Shown piece after piece: positions 48,105 through 56,953 of a stretch of DNA of 64,000 bases (positions are counted from its first letter, which is position 1; the number at the start of each line of letters is the position of its first letter). Origin of the DNA: Saprospiraceae bacterium. GTDB taxonomy: Bacteria; Bacteroidota; Bacteroidia; Chitinophagales; Saprospiraceae. The notes beneath the pieces are model-generated. The model was not told the origin of the DNA and searched no databases. It saw only the letters and a list, made by a program, of their open reading frames with translations. Location: the NCBI GenBank assembly GCA_016717105.1, contig JADKGF010000005.1:62001-126000 (forward strand). Direction: 5' to 3'. The translations under genes and the position numbers were made by a program.

Positions 48105-48308
48105 AGTCTTTGAAAGCTTATCAATATTTAAGAAAATACATTTAATATAAATTACCAATTATCAATGCGATAGTTTGGATGTATTCTGTTGCTACAGGCA
48201 CTGCTATTTTACAAATAAAATATAAGTTAAATTTTTTATAATTTTTTTTTGTAAAAAATAGGGGTATTGGTCATCTCGTGCATATTACTACATATAAAAC
48301 GAAAACGT

Positions 48309-49016
48309 ATGAACCAATCAGCAAAAATAGTTACGTTCAGAGATTTGCCTTTGTTCAAGAGCCTTACATCAGAGCAGATAAATGTCCTTGCAGCAAGTGC
48401 ATTGTATGTAAAACTACCGAAAAATTGTATCGTGTACGAATTTGGAAAAGAAATGGAATATGTCTATTTTGTAGAAAAGGGTAGTGTGAAGTTAGGAATT
48501 TTCGCTTCATGTGGAAAATCACTCACAAAAGACATTATTTATGATGCTGGTTTATTTGGTGAAAATATATTCAGTGCAAACACCAAGTACAAAGAGTTTG
48601 CTGAAACGATGATGGAAACTAAACTATTTAAAATTCCAGTTGAAACATTTAGGCTTTTAGTTGTTCAAAACAGTGCTTTTGCCAATGAGGTGATGAATAT
48701 CGTAGTTACCAAACTACAGAATATTGAAGATCGACTACAGAATTTTGTATTTAGAAAAGCTAAAGAACGTATCGTTGACTTTATCTATCGGTCAGGTTTG
48801 AGAAAAGGTATTAAAATAGGTGTAAATGAATGTCTCATAGATCATGGTATGTCTCACAAGGAAATTGCCTGGATGACAGATACCAGCCGGCAGACTGTTG
48901 CCCGAATACTCAATGAGCTTAAGAAGGAAGATTATATCCACTATGGTTCAAGAAAAAGCAGTAAAATCCTCATAAGGAATATGGAAGTCATGCATCAATA
49001 CAAATGGGTTGGCTGA
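48309..49016 (+). CDS. Crp/Fnr-family transcriptional regulator
   Basis: A 235-aa regulator from MNQSAKIVTF. A cyclic-nucleotide-binding-type beta-roll (about residues 12-125: LPKNCIVYEFGKEMEYVYFVEKGSVKLGIF, AGLFGENIF) is joined by the dimer helix to a winged HTH (about 155-225: MSHKEIAWMTDTSRQTVARILNELKKEDYI). The roll lacks the RxS phosphate-binding motif of cAMP receptors, and there are no FNR-type N-terminal cysteines, so the ligand is unknown. It is preceded by about 200 bp of AT-rich leader. Confidence 0.9.
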   Translation: MNQSAKIVTFRDLPLFKSLTSEQINVLAASALYVKLPKNCIVYEFGKEMEYVYFVEKGSVKLGIFASCGKSLTKDIIYDAGLFGENIFSANTKYKEFAETMMETKLFKIPVETFRLLVVQNSAFANEVMNIVVTKLQNIEDRLQNFVFRKAKERIVDFIYRSGLRKGIKIGVNECLIDHGMSHKEIAWMTDTSRQTVARILNELKKEDYIHYGSRKSSKILIRNMEVMHQYKWVG

Positions 49017-49027
49017 TACTATAAGAT

Positions 49028-49116
49028 AGCGATATTGCCCCGGATTACTCCGGCTATGCACCTTCCGTTTGTATCTTTTTTGATAGTTCTCACCCAAGTT
49101 ACTACACAATATCGCT
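49028..49116. other. Candidate structured RNA / three-stem inverted-repeat element
   Basis: An 89-bp segment closed by a perfect 10-bp inverted repeat (AGCGATATTG / CAATATCGCT), with two internal hairpins (CCGG-CCGG with a 6-nt loop; TATC-GATA with a 6-nt loop). On the plus strand it is followed by TTTTATTT. It lies between the crp-like stop and a separate terminator. No known riboswitch or RNA family is recognised, and strand is undecided. Confidence 0.45.
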
Positions 49117-49146
49117 TTTATTTGGTTAAAATGATTGGTTAATATG

Positions 49147-49182
49147 AAAGCACCTGTTGGTAAAAAACAGGTGCTTTTTTTT
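49147..49182 (+). terminator. Intrinsic terminator downstream of the crp-like gene
   Basis: AAAGCACCTGTT pairs with AACAGGTGCTTT and is followed by a T-tract. It is likely to end the crp-like transcript after the structured element. Confidence 0.92.
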
Positions 49183-49230
49183 TATAAAACCAATAAATGC
49201 TTTTGACCAACAATTTTTAACAATGCGACT

Positions 49231-50263
49231 TTATTTTATCTTGATCCTCATAAGATATTTATGAGCTGTCATATATAAATAACTTTCAATTTCATCAAAG
49301 GCACAATTTGCTGTTGCTTGTCCTGTGTTTATGGTACCCAAGTGCCTGCCATCAGGATGGAATATCAAAACACCACCAGGGCCGGTAGCAAAGATGTAGC
49401 CTTTTTTTATGTATCTTGAGTCCGTCAGGAAGTCCCTTTTGAGTCGCAACAAGGTGAGTCATGTCAGCAAAAACACTTTTAGAAATAATATTTTTATCAT
49501 CATCAAGCATGTATTTTACCCAGATTGCATTTTTTTCGTCTGAATTGGCCACTATCATATATTTTTCATCTTTTGCAAGTGCTATGCCATTTGGTCTTGT
49601 GAGCGTACTATCTAGCAAGATTAAAGTGCCATTTTTTTTCAAAAGGTAAACTCCATTGAACGTTAACTCTTTTATAGGATCATTGTCTTGTTTCGGAAGA
49701 CCATAAGGTGGATCCGTAAAGTACATATCTCCTGATCGACTCAAGCATATATCATTAGGGCTATTAAACAATTTGCTATTATATTTTTGTGCATGATATT
49801 CAAAATTTGGCTTTGGTGCACTAAGTGGTGCCAGCATTTTAGCTACAGATCTATTGCCATGTTGGCATATGATTAGATTGCCATTATGATCCAAGATGAG
49901 GCCATTGGCACCTTCAGTTCCTCCGTTAGGATTTAGGATCGTATAACCTGATGGTTTGAGATAGACTTGTTTTCCATGTTTGGCATCCCATGAATATATC
50001 GTATTTTCTGGTACATCTGTGAATATGAGTTTTTGCAAAGTAGGTAACCAAAGTGGACCTTCTGACCATGTAAATCCATCAGCCAAAATTTCTATTTTTG
50101 TCCCTTTGTCCAAAACTTTATATATCTCATTGTCAATTACTTGTACTGATGGTGCAGTTTCTGGTTGTAACAATATTTTTTTTTGGCGGCAAGCCCATAC
50201 ATTCAAACATATGAGTGCCAATATTATCATTATTCGGCTACTTGGAAGATGGGATTTATTCAT
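49231..50263 (-). CDS. SMP-30/gluconolactonase-type exported protein, frameshifted at an A7 run
   Basis: About 343 residues from MNKSHLPSS (50263), whose ATG overlaps the upstream glycosyltransferase stop (ATGA). A signal peptide with a possible lipobox (ICLNVWAC) precedes a six-bladed propeller: DGFTWSEGPLWLPT, EGANGLILDHNGNLIICQHGNR, FNSPNDICLSRSGDMYFTDPPYG, TRPNGIALAKDEKYMIVANSD. At about 49401-49407 the coding strand has A7. With A6 the frame continues KIHKKGYIFATGPGGVLIFHPDG to the stop. Likely a sugar-lactone lactonase-type enzyme; substrate unknown. Confidence 0.87.
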
Positions 50264-51144
50264 GATGTAAGATCTTTGATTAATAAATGCAGCTTCCACG
50301 CATTAAATAATGTAATGGATGGATCGTCTGAAAGCATATTTTTTTCAATATTTTTTTCCTTCTTTTTATATACCCAATTAAATGCCTGAATGAGATTATA
50401 TTGCTTTAAATTTTCGTACATCTGTGTTAATCTGGTTGAAGGAAGTTTCCCACTTTTATAAAGGGTAGCCAGATTTGATACGGCATTTTTTGTTTTATTA
50501 ATAAAAACATTATTTAGCTCCAGACCATCGTGGATTACGGGATTGTCTATGTGTTGTATTTGAATGCCTGATTTTTGCAATTGATATGCATACATTAAGT
50601 CTTCATAACCATATCCTACAATTTTTTCATCGAAATGATGTTGCTTAAATATTTTTTCGGGTATCAGAAAGTTATTAGATTGAAAATTGAGATATGGGTC
50701 TTTTTTCCTTTTTTTCGCGGAAAGTGCCTCTCTTTTAGTACCATATTTCCAGTGAAGGATTTTCTTTTTGGCTCGAGGTTTCTTGGGATAATATTGTCTG
50801 CCTCCATAGATGACTTGATCCGGTTGCACAAGACTTATGTAATTTTTTATAAAATCTTTGTTCTTTACAGTACTGTCGCCATCTAGAAATAAAATATAAT
50901 CAAAGTAAGCAGCTTTACCCAGCCAGTTCCTGATTTTTGATCTACCGAGGTTTTCAGTCATTTCAGTATAATTGACATTAATTTTAAATGCCAATTCTTG
51001 ATTCATATCTTTGTATTTCTGATCTGAACAATCATCAAAGCAAAGGATTTGATAATTGATATTCAGTTTATTACATTGTTTCATCAACGTATAAACTAGC
51101 GGTCGTACATCCTGATTAAAGATAGGAATTACTATGGACAACAT
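50260..51144 (-). CDS. Family 2 glycosyltransferase
   Basis: A 294-aa soluble GT-A enzyme. It opens with LSIVIPIFNQDVRPLV and has CFDDCSD and the DxD motif LFLDGDSTVKN, then a C-terminal galactosyltransferase-type segment (FDEKIVGYGYEDLMYAYQLQKSGIQIQHI) as in chondroitin-type transferases. It is coupled to the SMP-30 gene by a 4-bp overlap. Product unknown; cell-surface glycan synthesis is likely. Confidence 0.88.
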   Translation of the reverse strand: MLSIVIPIFNQDVRPLVYTLMKQCNKLNINYQILCFDDCSDQKYKDMNQELAFKINVNYTEMTENLGRSKIRNWLGKAAYFDYILFLDGDSTVKNKDFIKNYISLVQPDQVIYGGRQYYPKKPRAKKKILHWKYGTKREALSAKKRKKDPYLNFQSNNFLIPEKIFKQHHFDEKIVGYGYEDLMYAYQLQKSGIQIQHIDNPVIHDGLELNNVFINKTKNAVSNLATLYKSGKLPSTRLTQMYENLKQYNLIQAFNWVYKKKEKNIEKNMLSDDPSITLFNAWKLHLLIKDLTS

Positions 51145-51218
51145 ATAACTGATCTCCGATTTATCGTGTAAAGAAAGAGGTTTCCTGTATAAAATTCGTT
51201 GGTTTGCGCATCAAATTT

Positions 51219-51226
51219 TAATTTTG
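51219..51226 (+). promoter_or_regulatory. Bacteroidota -7 box (TAATTTTG) for mqnE
   Basis: Exact TAnnTTTG match 28 bp upstream of mqnE. A TTG at 51199-51201 sits 17 bp upstream and could be the -33 element. Confidence 0.55.
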
Positions 51227-51254
51227 AGTGTTTTTTTAATATCAATTTGAAATA

Positions 51255-52451
51255 ATGCGTGATATCAGCGATCTGAATACAGTACTTAATGACCCAAATC
51301 TGGCTCCTGACCTTAGAAATATTGCCGAAAAGGTTTTAAATCATCAACGCATCAGTAATGAAGACGCAAATATTTTATTTGAGCAAGGGAGCCTTTCTTA
51401 TTTGGGAAGTTTAGCCAATTTTATCCGAGAAGAAAAACATGGAGATAACACGTACTTCAATAGAAATTTTCACATTGAGCCTACCAACATTTGCTTATAC
51501 ACATGTACTTTTTGTTCATATTCAAGATTAATCAAAAAAAGATCAGAAGGATGGGAATATACACTTGATGAAATCATGGATATTGTGCGAAGTTTTGATA
51601 ATAAGCCCGTGACCGAAGTACACATTGTCGGAGGCGTACTGCCGCAATATGATGTGAAATTTTATGTAAATTTATTCAAAGCTATCAAAGCCCACCGACC
51701 TGAATTGCATATCAAAGCACTCACGCCTGTTGAATACCATTATATGTTCAAAAAAGACAAGGTGAGCTATGCAGAAGGTATGAAATTAATGCAAGATGCA
51801 GGTTTAGATTCTATGCCTGGTGGAGGCGCTGAGATTTTTGCGCCAGAGATTAGAGATCAGATTGCTGGAGGTAAATGTAGTGGCGACCAATGGCTAGAAA
51901 TTCATGAAATTTGGCACAATTTGGGTGGAAAATCTAATGCTACAATGTTGTATGGCCATATAGAAAACTATTGTCATCGTGTTGACCACCTAGATCAATT
52001 GCGCCGTTTACAAGATAAAACCAATGGTTTTCAAACATTCATACCGCTCAAGTTCCGTAATGAAAATAATCAGCTGTCGCATTTGAGTGAAGTATCTGTA
52101 GTGGAAGATCTTAGAAATTATGCTATATCTAGGATTTATCTTGACAATTTCGATCATATCAAATCATATTGGCCCATGATAGGACGAGATATGGCCCAAT
52201 TATCACTATCGTTTGGTGTAGATGATATTGACGGCACCATAGATGATACCACAAAAATTTATTCAATGGCAGGCTCTGAAGAGCAAAATCCAGTACTTAC
52301 GACAGAAGAATTAGTAAAACTCATTAAACGGGTAGGTAGGAAACCAATAGAAAGAGATACGCTGTACAATGTTCTACAGGATTATAGCGAAGCAGCTTTC
52401 GATTCTGATAAAGAATATACAGGTTATCTTTCACTGCCAGTGGTGGGATAG
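51255..52451 (+). CDS. mqnE: Aminofutalosine synthase, radical SAM enzyme
   Basis: A 398-aa enzyme of the futalosine route to menaquinone. It joins SAM-derived adenosyl to a chorismate-derived enolpyruvyl benzoate. The radical SAM cluster is CLYTCTFCSYSR (CX3CX2C, about residues 80-91). Then come EVHIVGGVLPQYDVKFY, SMPGGGAEIFAPEIR, MLYGHIENYCHRVDHL and FIPLKFRNENNQL, followed by the MqnE-type C-terminus with DIDGTIDDTTKIYSMAGSEEQ. The related MqnC is less likely given this C-terminal pattern. Implies menaquinone-based respiration. Confidence 0.93.
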   Translation: MRDISDLNTVLNDPNLAPDLRNIAEKVLNHQRISNEDANILFEQGSLSYLGSLANFIREEKHGDNTYFNRNFHIEPTNICLYTCTFCSYSRLIKKRSEGWEYTLDEIMDIVRSFDNKPVTEVHIVGGVLPQYDVKFYVNLFKAIKAHRPELHIKALTPVEYHYMFKKDKVSYAEGMKLMQDAGLDSMPGGGAEIFAPEIRDQIAGGKCSGDQWLEIHEIWHNLGGKSNATMLYGHIENYCHRVDHLDQLRRLQDKTNGFQTFIPLKFRNENNQLSHLSEVSVVEDLRNYAISRIYLDNFDHIKSYWPMIGRDMAQLSLSFGVDDIDGTIDDTTKIYSMAGSEEQNPVLTTEELVKLIKRVGRKPIERDTLYNVLQDYSEAAFDSDKEYTGYLSLPVVG

Positions 52452-52562
52452 ATAGATATACCAAATATTATTTTATATAGAATGAATTTAAATATCATTT
52501 AGCTTTCATTCTTTTCTTCTGGAAGTTTAGCGTATGTTTAAAAATTTAAAGGTGTCTTTTGG

Positions 52563-52691
52563 TCAAAGCGCAAAAGGATGGTTTGGTAATTTTGCCAAAA
52601 CACTCATGCTGCCGAACTTTCTACTGTTTTTCTCATGATCTTTATCCAATCTTCGGTAGTAGTTGAATCTTCCAAACGTCTGTTCAGTCAC
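52563..52691 (-). pseudogene. Remnant of an IS5-type transposase (C-terminal end)
   Basis: One minus-strand frame reads VTEQTFGRFNYYRRLDKDHE before a stop. This matches the ERTFGWF-RRL-KDYE block around the last catalytic glutamate of IS5-family DDE transposases. A stop lies just upstream and the rest of the gene is missing. It sits in the 511-bp gap between mqnE and the LytTR gene, which holds nothing else I can identify. Confidence 0.6.
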
Positions 52692-52962
52692 TCATCTCCA
52701 TTGTATAGTAACAAATCCCATCGCACTTTTCTAAAGAAATAATACACCGAATACCATGTTGGAAAAATCGATGGTACATTGATTCCCTAATTATTACATA
52801 TTTTAAAAATTAAATATACTACTATTCAAAATGAAAAATTATTGACTTTTAATTGTATAATTTGGAAAATAAATTGAAATTTGTCGTCTAAAGCACAAAT
52901 ACGTTTTTTTATGTCGTTGTGTCCATAGTGCTTTTCGCAGAGTTTGCTAAGGTTTCACAGTT

Positions 52963-53379
52963 TTGGATTCTAGTAAAACTCAATGTCAAATTTGCAAAAT
53001 TAATAGATTGGAATTTAATAATAAATATATCAAATTAACCAATATTTTAGGAATATATCAGGTCATTCCAATAAAAAACCTTTTATTTGTTAAAGCAAAT
53101 GGTAAATATATAAAGTGTTTTTTTACTGATGATAATGAAGTAACTTGTTCCAATGTTCATTTGAGTATTGGGAAATTTGTAGAATCATGTAAGTTGATAC
53201 CAATATTAGTACAAATCCATAAATCGTATGTTGTAAATATTGACAAAATTGAAGAATACGGTGCGTATCCTCAAGAAAACTTAACCATTATCGAAAAAGG
53301 TAATAAATTTGACATTCCAATTGCAAGGCGTAAAAGATTATATGTTCATAATATCGTTAAAAGTATAAAAAATATTTAA
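52963..53379 (+). CDS. Stand-alone LytTR DNA-binding protein
   Basis: A 138-aa protein made almost only of a LytTR domain (about residues 30-135: IPIKNLLFVKANGKYIKCFFTDDNE, the helix CKLIPILVQIHKSYVVNIDKIEE, then IPIARRKRLYVHNIV). A short N-terminus has two cysteines (CQICKIN). No receiver domain is present. A TTG at 52963 is the only plausible start. LytTR proteins without receivers occur in Bacteroidota near surface-protein genes. Here it precedes an IS and a T9SS gene fragment, which may have been its neighbour. Confidence 0.82.
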   Translation: MDSSKTQCQICKINRLEFNNKYIKLTNILGIYQVIPIKNLLFVKANGKYIKCFFTDDNEVTCSNVHLSIGKFVESCKLIPILVQIHKSYVVNIDKIEEYGAYPQENLTIIEKGNKFDIPIARRKRLYVHNIVKSIKNI

Positions 53380-53674
53380 TATGAATACCGATAATTCTTT
53401 TTTTTTAAGAGATAAATAACTTTTACCTAAAAATCTAAAATGAAAAAGTTATGGTTCAAAATTTGTTAAATTTTGATCGATTAGGGATGATAGGAATGAT
53501 TTTGTTTGTTGTCTTCACATGGGCAATCTAATTGATACCTTTGGGAAGGACATTTTCAGAATAAAAGCCATAATTATTTCCATAAAAGGATACTTTTAGA
53601 CGGATTAGGGCATACTTCTTTATCCCTACCAATGGTAAGGTTAGTTTGAACACTCTTGATTTGTTTGTCCAAAC

Positions 53675-55000
53675 TTATATCTGAAGGATTAGTTGTTCTA
53701 GTTGCGACCATCTGTGGGCTGCATGGTAATATTTAGCCATCTTGACGTAAATATTTCTGGCACTACTGACTACTTTTGCAGGTATCTTTACGAACCAGTC
53801 CCGAAAAGTTTTATATTCTTCTCGCCATGTTTTTTTACACGCTGTGAAGCGCATGATAATAGAGATGTTGTATGCCAGCACAGATAATTGCCACAATATA
53901 TCATTGCCATGAAAGTTTCGCATTCTCGTTTGACCAGCGAGTAGATGATTTTTCGTTTGTTCTATCCAGTTCTCACTCTCGGCTCTTTGACCATAGATTT
54001 CATGTAGTATATCACCACTTGGATAAGGCAGATTAGAACAATAACAAAAGTATTTGTACTCGGCAACACGCTCTGTTTTACCAAAATTCTCCACTTCCAC
54101 ATATCCGACGATCACTCTGACGGCGTGTAATGTTCTTGTAGTACTCCAGCCTTTTGCTTTGTAATTAAACCTGCTCACCGCCATGTTTGTATTGCAAGCT
54201 AATGTGCGCCAACTTTGAACTTTCAATAACGCTTTTAAGTTTTTTAATTTTACCTTTACCAAATAAGTATGACCATTTTGTTCTAATAAATCAAATAATG
54301 CACCGTTAAAAAATCCACTATCTGCTCGAAGGAATACTGATGTGATTTTATTAGGTAAAGTTTTAAGTGTTTGGCGGATAAACTCCACTACACCATTGCC
54401 AGTATAGGCAGAACCTGTTCTAAACCAACTGTTTACTAAATATTTAACTTCTGAGACATAACACAAAATCGGGTGGTAGCTGTTGGCTCCTTTCTTGTGT
54501 GGATTATATCCCTTAGCAGCTCCATCCTGATTGCCATATACAGTTTGTTCGGTACTGTCGAGGTCTAAAGTAATATGCTGTAATGATAAGCTATCTAAAT
54601 AACTCTTGTTAAAAACCAATAATCTTTCATGTAATGCTATTGCTCCCTTTTGTCCCAAGGAACTAATGCGTTTGCCTATGGTGTCTTCGTCAATATGTTT
54701 TTTTAAGCCTAAAATGGTCTTTACCAATACGTCTTTGGTGAAAATTTCTATACTTGATATGTGCTTAACGCCACATAAAGCTGAGCATAAAAAGCTCAAC
54801 AGAACTTGTGTAGTACTGAACTTTGTCGCATTATGTTTAACAGTTGGAAACAAGTCGTCAAATATGTAAGGTATATTAATTTTATCAATGTATTTGAACA
54901 AAACACTAAGACCACCATACTGAGTAAGTCGTTCAGCAGAGAAAGAACTTTTAGTTTTTATACCTTCAAATCGGATATGTTTTGTATTTTTGACTCGCAT
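53675..55000 (-). CDS. IS1380-family transposase
   Basis: A 441-aa DDE transposase with an intact frame. Catalytic acids: the first Asp in ITLDLDSTEQTVYGNQ, the second in SVFLRADSGFFNG, and the glutamate in YGQRAESENWIEQTKNHLLAG with the YREK-like tail region (LSVLAYNISIIMRF). GYNPHKKGANSYHPILCY is typical of IS1380. The start codon lies inside one arm of a long inverted repeat (see 54997-55076). Potentially active. Confidence 0.93.
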   Translation of the reverse strand: MRVKNTKHIRFEGIKTKSSFSAERLTQYGGLSVLFKYIDKINIPYIFDDLFPTVKHNATKFSTTQVLLSFLCSALCGVKHISSIEIFTKDVLVKTILGLKKHIDEDTIGKRISSLGQKGAIALHERLLVFNKSYLDSLSLQHITLDLDSTEQTVYGNQDGAAKGYNPHKKGANSYHPILCYVSEVKYLVNSWFRTGSAYTGNGVVEFIRQTLKTLPNKITSVFLRADSGFFNGALFDLLEQNGHTYLVKVKLKNLKALLKVQSWRTLACNTNMAVSRFNYKAKGWSTTRTLHAVRVIVGYVEVENFGKTERVAEYKYFCYCSNLPYPSGDILHEIYGQRAESENWIEQTKNHLLAGQTRMRNFHGNDILWQLSVLAYNISIIMRFTACKKTWREEYKTFRDWFVKIPAKVVSSARNIYVKMAKYYHAAHRWSQLEQLILQI

Positions 55001-55076
55001 CTATTAAGTGTATTTATATGTTACTAATTTTTATGTTTAGTAGCCTAAAATTAAACATATTACCACTAATAGATGC
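54997..55076 (-). promoter_or_regulatory. Hairpin covering the transposase start codon
   Basis: On the minus strand GCATCTATTAGTG (55076-55064) can pair with CACTTAATAGATGC (55010-54997), which contains the ATG. A transcript entering from outside the element would include both arms and hide the start. One made from a promoter between the arms would not. Confidence 0.6.
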
Positions 55077-55108
55077 ACTTTTTATAGTTTTTTTTTAGAT
55101 TTTTAGGT

Positions 55109-55612
55109 ATTATACAATGGATCACTGCTTCCGAAATCAACAATCAATGGCAAATCGTAGAGAAATCAGCAGATGGAATTTCTAATTGGGCTGAAGTAGA
55201 TAGAGTATCTGGATCTATGTCGTCCGATGGAAATAGAAGTTATGAAGTCATAGACCACAAACCTTTCGGCTTGACATATTACAGAATCCATTCTATATAT
55301 TATGATGGATTTGAAGAGTTTTCAGATATTGTTTATGCACGTAGTAACAATTTTGCAACTGATAATAATGTGCAAATAGTTCCTAACCCAACATCTGGTC
55401 ATATCAATGTTTTGTATTATAGCTCGACTGATACAGAACTTGCGGTTACCATTACAGATGCAAGTGGTAGGAAATTTTACACTGAAAAGAACCAAATCCT
55501 TAAAGGTGAAAATGCAAAAGGGATAGATGTAAGCAACCTAACATCCGGTTTATATTTTCTACAAACTGAATTGGATGGAAAAGTTTCCAATAAGCGATTT
55601 GTAAAATATTAA
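55109..55612 (+). pseudogene. 3' fragment of a T9SS-secreted protein gene, cut by the IS
   Basis: An open frame runs from the IS edge for 167 codons: IQWITASEINNQWQIVEKSADG, then YYRIHSIYYDGFEEFSD, then a type A T9SS sorting domain (VQIVPNPTSGHINVLYY, ITDASGRKFYTE, LTSGLYFLQTELDGK, RFVKY). The 5' part, including any signal peptide and functional domain, is not on the other side of the IS. The domain would direct outer-membrane export and surface attachment in an intact protein. Confidence 0.88.
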
Positions 55613-55642
55613 TCGACGATTATACTCCTATTTTACAAGAAT

Positions 55643-55677
55643 AAAAAAGGCGTCAGTGATTTCATTGACGTCTTTTG
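55643..55677 (+). terminator. Intrinsic terminator after the T9SS fragment
   Basis: AAAAGGCGTCA pairs with TTGACGTCTTTT (minor mismatch), followed by GTTTTTA. Confidence 0.75.
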
Positions 55678-55742
55678 TTTTTATATGCACATTAGGTAAA
55701 ATTTAGGTATAATGGCTATTTTTGATGCTGTATATTTTTCTG

Positions 55743-55860
55743 AGAAAAGGGAATTTGAAATACGAATGTTCAAATTTACGATAATATTCATTAGTCCTGA
55801 AATTACTGGATATTAATGCTCAAATCTACGATTCTGCCTCACTTTTGGCAAACCCATGTC
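55743..55860 (-). repeat. Palindromic cassette-boundary repeat, copy A (attC-like)
   Basis: About 118 bp, strongly similar to copy C. It keeps the GAATTTGAAATACGAATG block, two internal copies of ATGCTCAAATYTACGAT, and the right arm CACTTTTGGCAAACCCATGT, but has lost most of the opposite arm. On the minus strand it follows the YdeI-type gene, as an attC follows a cassette gene. Confidence 0.7.
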
Positions 55861-55877
55861 AGGCTTATGTGCCTTTT

Positions 55878-56459
55878 CTATCGCAAGTGTTTCGGTTTTA
55901 GGTTTTGTTCAGCACTTTCTATTATTTCGGTAAGTCGTTTTTGTCTTGTTTCTGCTGTCTGGGCACTTAAAAGCCAATACAAAATGATTTTCTTAAAGGA
56001 TTTACTTGAATTAAAAAAGAAATCTTTTGAATTTGGGTTTTTATCTAATTCTGTTTCCAAGTCTGCTGGAATAATTAATTCTTCAACTTCATCTAAAATT
56101 GTCCAAGAGCCATTTTGTTTTGCTAAGTGTATGCTTTCAAATCCTGCTTCTGTCATTAAACCTTGTTCTATAAGTTCTTGAACTTTGTTTTTATTAATTT
56201 TCGACCAGGTACTTTTGGGTTTACGTTTGCTGAAAAATTGGTGTGAAGTGTCTTTGTCAATTGAAATTCTCTTGCTGTCTATCCAACCAAAACAAAGTGC
56301 TGCGTCAACTGCTTCGCTCCAAGTAATAGATTTTTTTTCTGATTTTTTGTTATAAAATACAAGCCAAACGGCTTGCTTTGAAAGATGGTTTTCTTGTAAC
56401 CATTTTCGCCAAACTGTTTGACTTGTAGGATAAAATATTTCTATTTCGTCTTTCTGCAT
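55878..56459 (-). CDS. YdeI/OmpD-associated family protein
   Basis: A 193-aa protein. It opens with IEIFYPTSQTVWRKWLQENHLSKQAVWLVFYNKKS, then ITWSEAVDAALCFGWIDSKRISIDKDTSHQFFSKRKPKSTWSKINK, the YdeI core, and a C-terminal ELDKNPNSKDFFFNSSKSFKKIILYWL with TRQKRLTEII. Family members are small cytoplasmic proteins of uncertain function. Third in a probable operon behind a WYL-type regulator and a DUF1761 membrane protein, within the island. Confidence 0.87.
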   Translation of the reverse strand: MQKDEIEIFYPTSQTVWRKWLQENHLSKQAVWLVFYNKKSEKKSITWSEAVDAALCFGWIDSKRISIDKDTSHQFFSKRKPKSTWSKINKNKVQELIEQGLMTEAGFESIHLAKQNGSWTILDEVEELIIPADLETELDKNPNSKDFFFNSSKSFKKIILYWLLSAQTAETRQKRLTEIIESAEQNLKPKHLR

Positions 56460-56464
56460 TTTTA

Positions 56465-56878
56465 TTATTTCATAGCAACTAATATAACATTAACAATAGT
56501 AATGCCCACTAAAAAATAGCTTCCGCTAATTAAACCATAGAAAAACGGTCGAGGAATGTTTGGATTGATAGCGATATTAACAGTGTTACTAACCAAATAA
56601 CCTATGCCAATGATTAATGAAAATTCTAATGCTCCTGCATAAGTTTTAATGTTGAGAGCATACAATAATATGGCACTCGCTAGAATGTATCCTATACTGC
56701 AAACTGCTGGTCCAATAATAAAGAGTAATGAAGTTGGTAATGTTTCATTTTCTTTACCCAATGAAATTTTATATTGTTTACTAAACAATAGTACATACCA
56801 TACATATCCGAGCATAAAAAATGCAAAGAATGCGATTAAAATGCTTAACCAATTTAAATTTGAAAGTTGATTCATCAT
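56465..56878 (-). CDS. DUF1761 membrane protein
   Basis: About 137 residues from MMNQLSNLNW (an in-frame ATG at 56905 is less likely). Four hydrophobic segments span the protein. The first carries WLSILIAFFAFFMLGYVWYVLLFSKQY with the family tryptophan-tyrosine pattern, and PFFYGLISGSYFLVGI is near the end. It lies 5 bp upstream of the YdeI-type gene. Function unknown. Confidence 0.85.
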   Translation of the reverse strand: MMNQLSNLNWLSILIAFFAFFMLGYVWYVLLFSKQYKISLGKENETLPTSLLFIIGPAVCSIGYILASAILLYALNIKTYAGALEFSLIIGIGYLVSNTVNIAINPNIPRPFFYGLISGSYFLVGITIVNVILVAMK

Positions 56879-56953
56879 GATGTTTACTTTATTTTTGTGA
56901 GCCACAAAGTTAAAATGGACTTATGACAACCTTATGTCAGGGGGCAAAACGAG

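Larger units (their letters stand above)
53425..55108. mobile_element. IS1380-family insertion sequence
   Basis: About 1.68 kb, bounded by a perfect 16-bp inverted repeat (ACCTAAAAATCTAAAA at 53425-53440; its complement at 55093-55108), with one transposase gene on the minus strand. Size and repeat length fit the family. No clean target duplication is seen (TTTTA against TATTA at best), and the flanks do not belong to the same gene, pointing to a rearrangement. About 230 bp inside the left end is non-coding. Confidence 0.75.

Noticed and set aside
49028..49116. Signal recognition particle RNA on the minus strand (CGGAAGG segment)
   Set aside because: The surrounding bases do not form the conserved SRP domain IV helix with its asymmetric loop.
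53441..53530. Start of a secreted protein (MKKLWFKIC, then a hydrophobic stretch in another frame) just inside the left IS1380 end
   Set aside because: It could be the missing 5' end of the T9SS gene, which would move the IS boundary to the right. The perfect 16-bp inverted repeat at 53425 and 55093 argues against that, and the frame is broken after nine codons.
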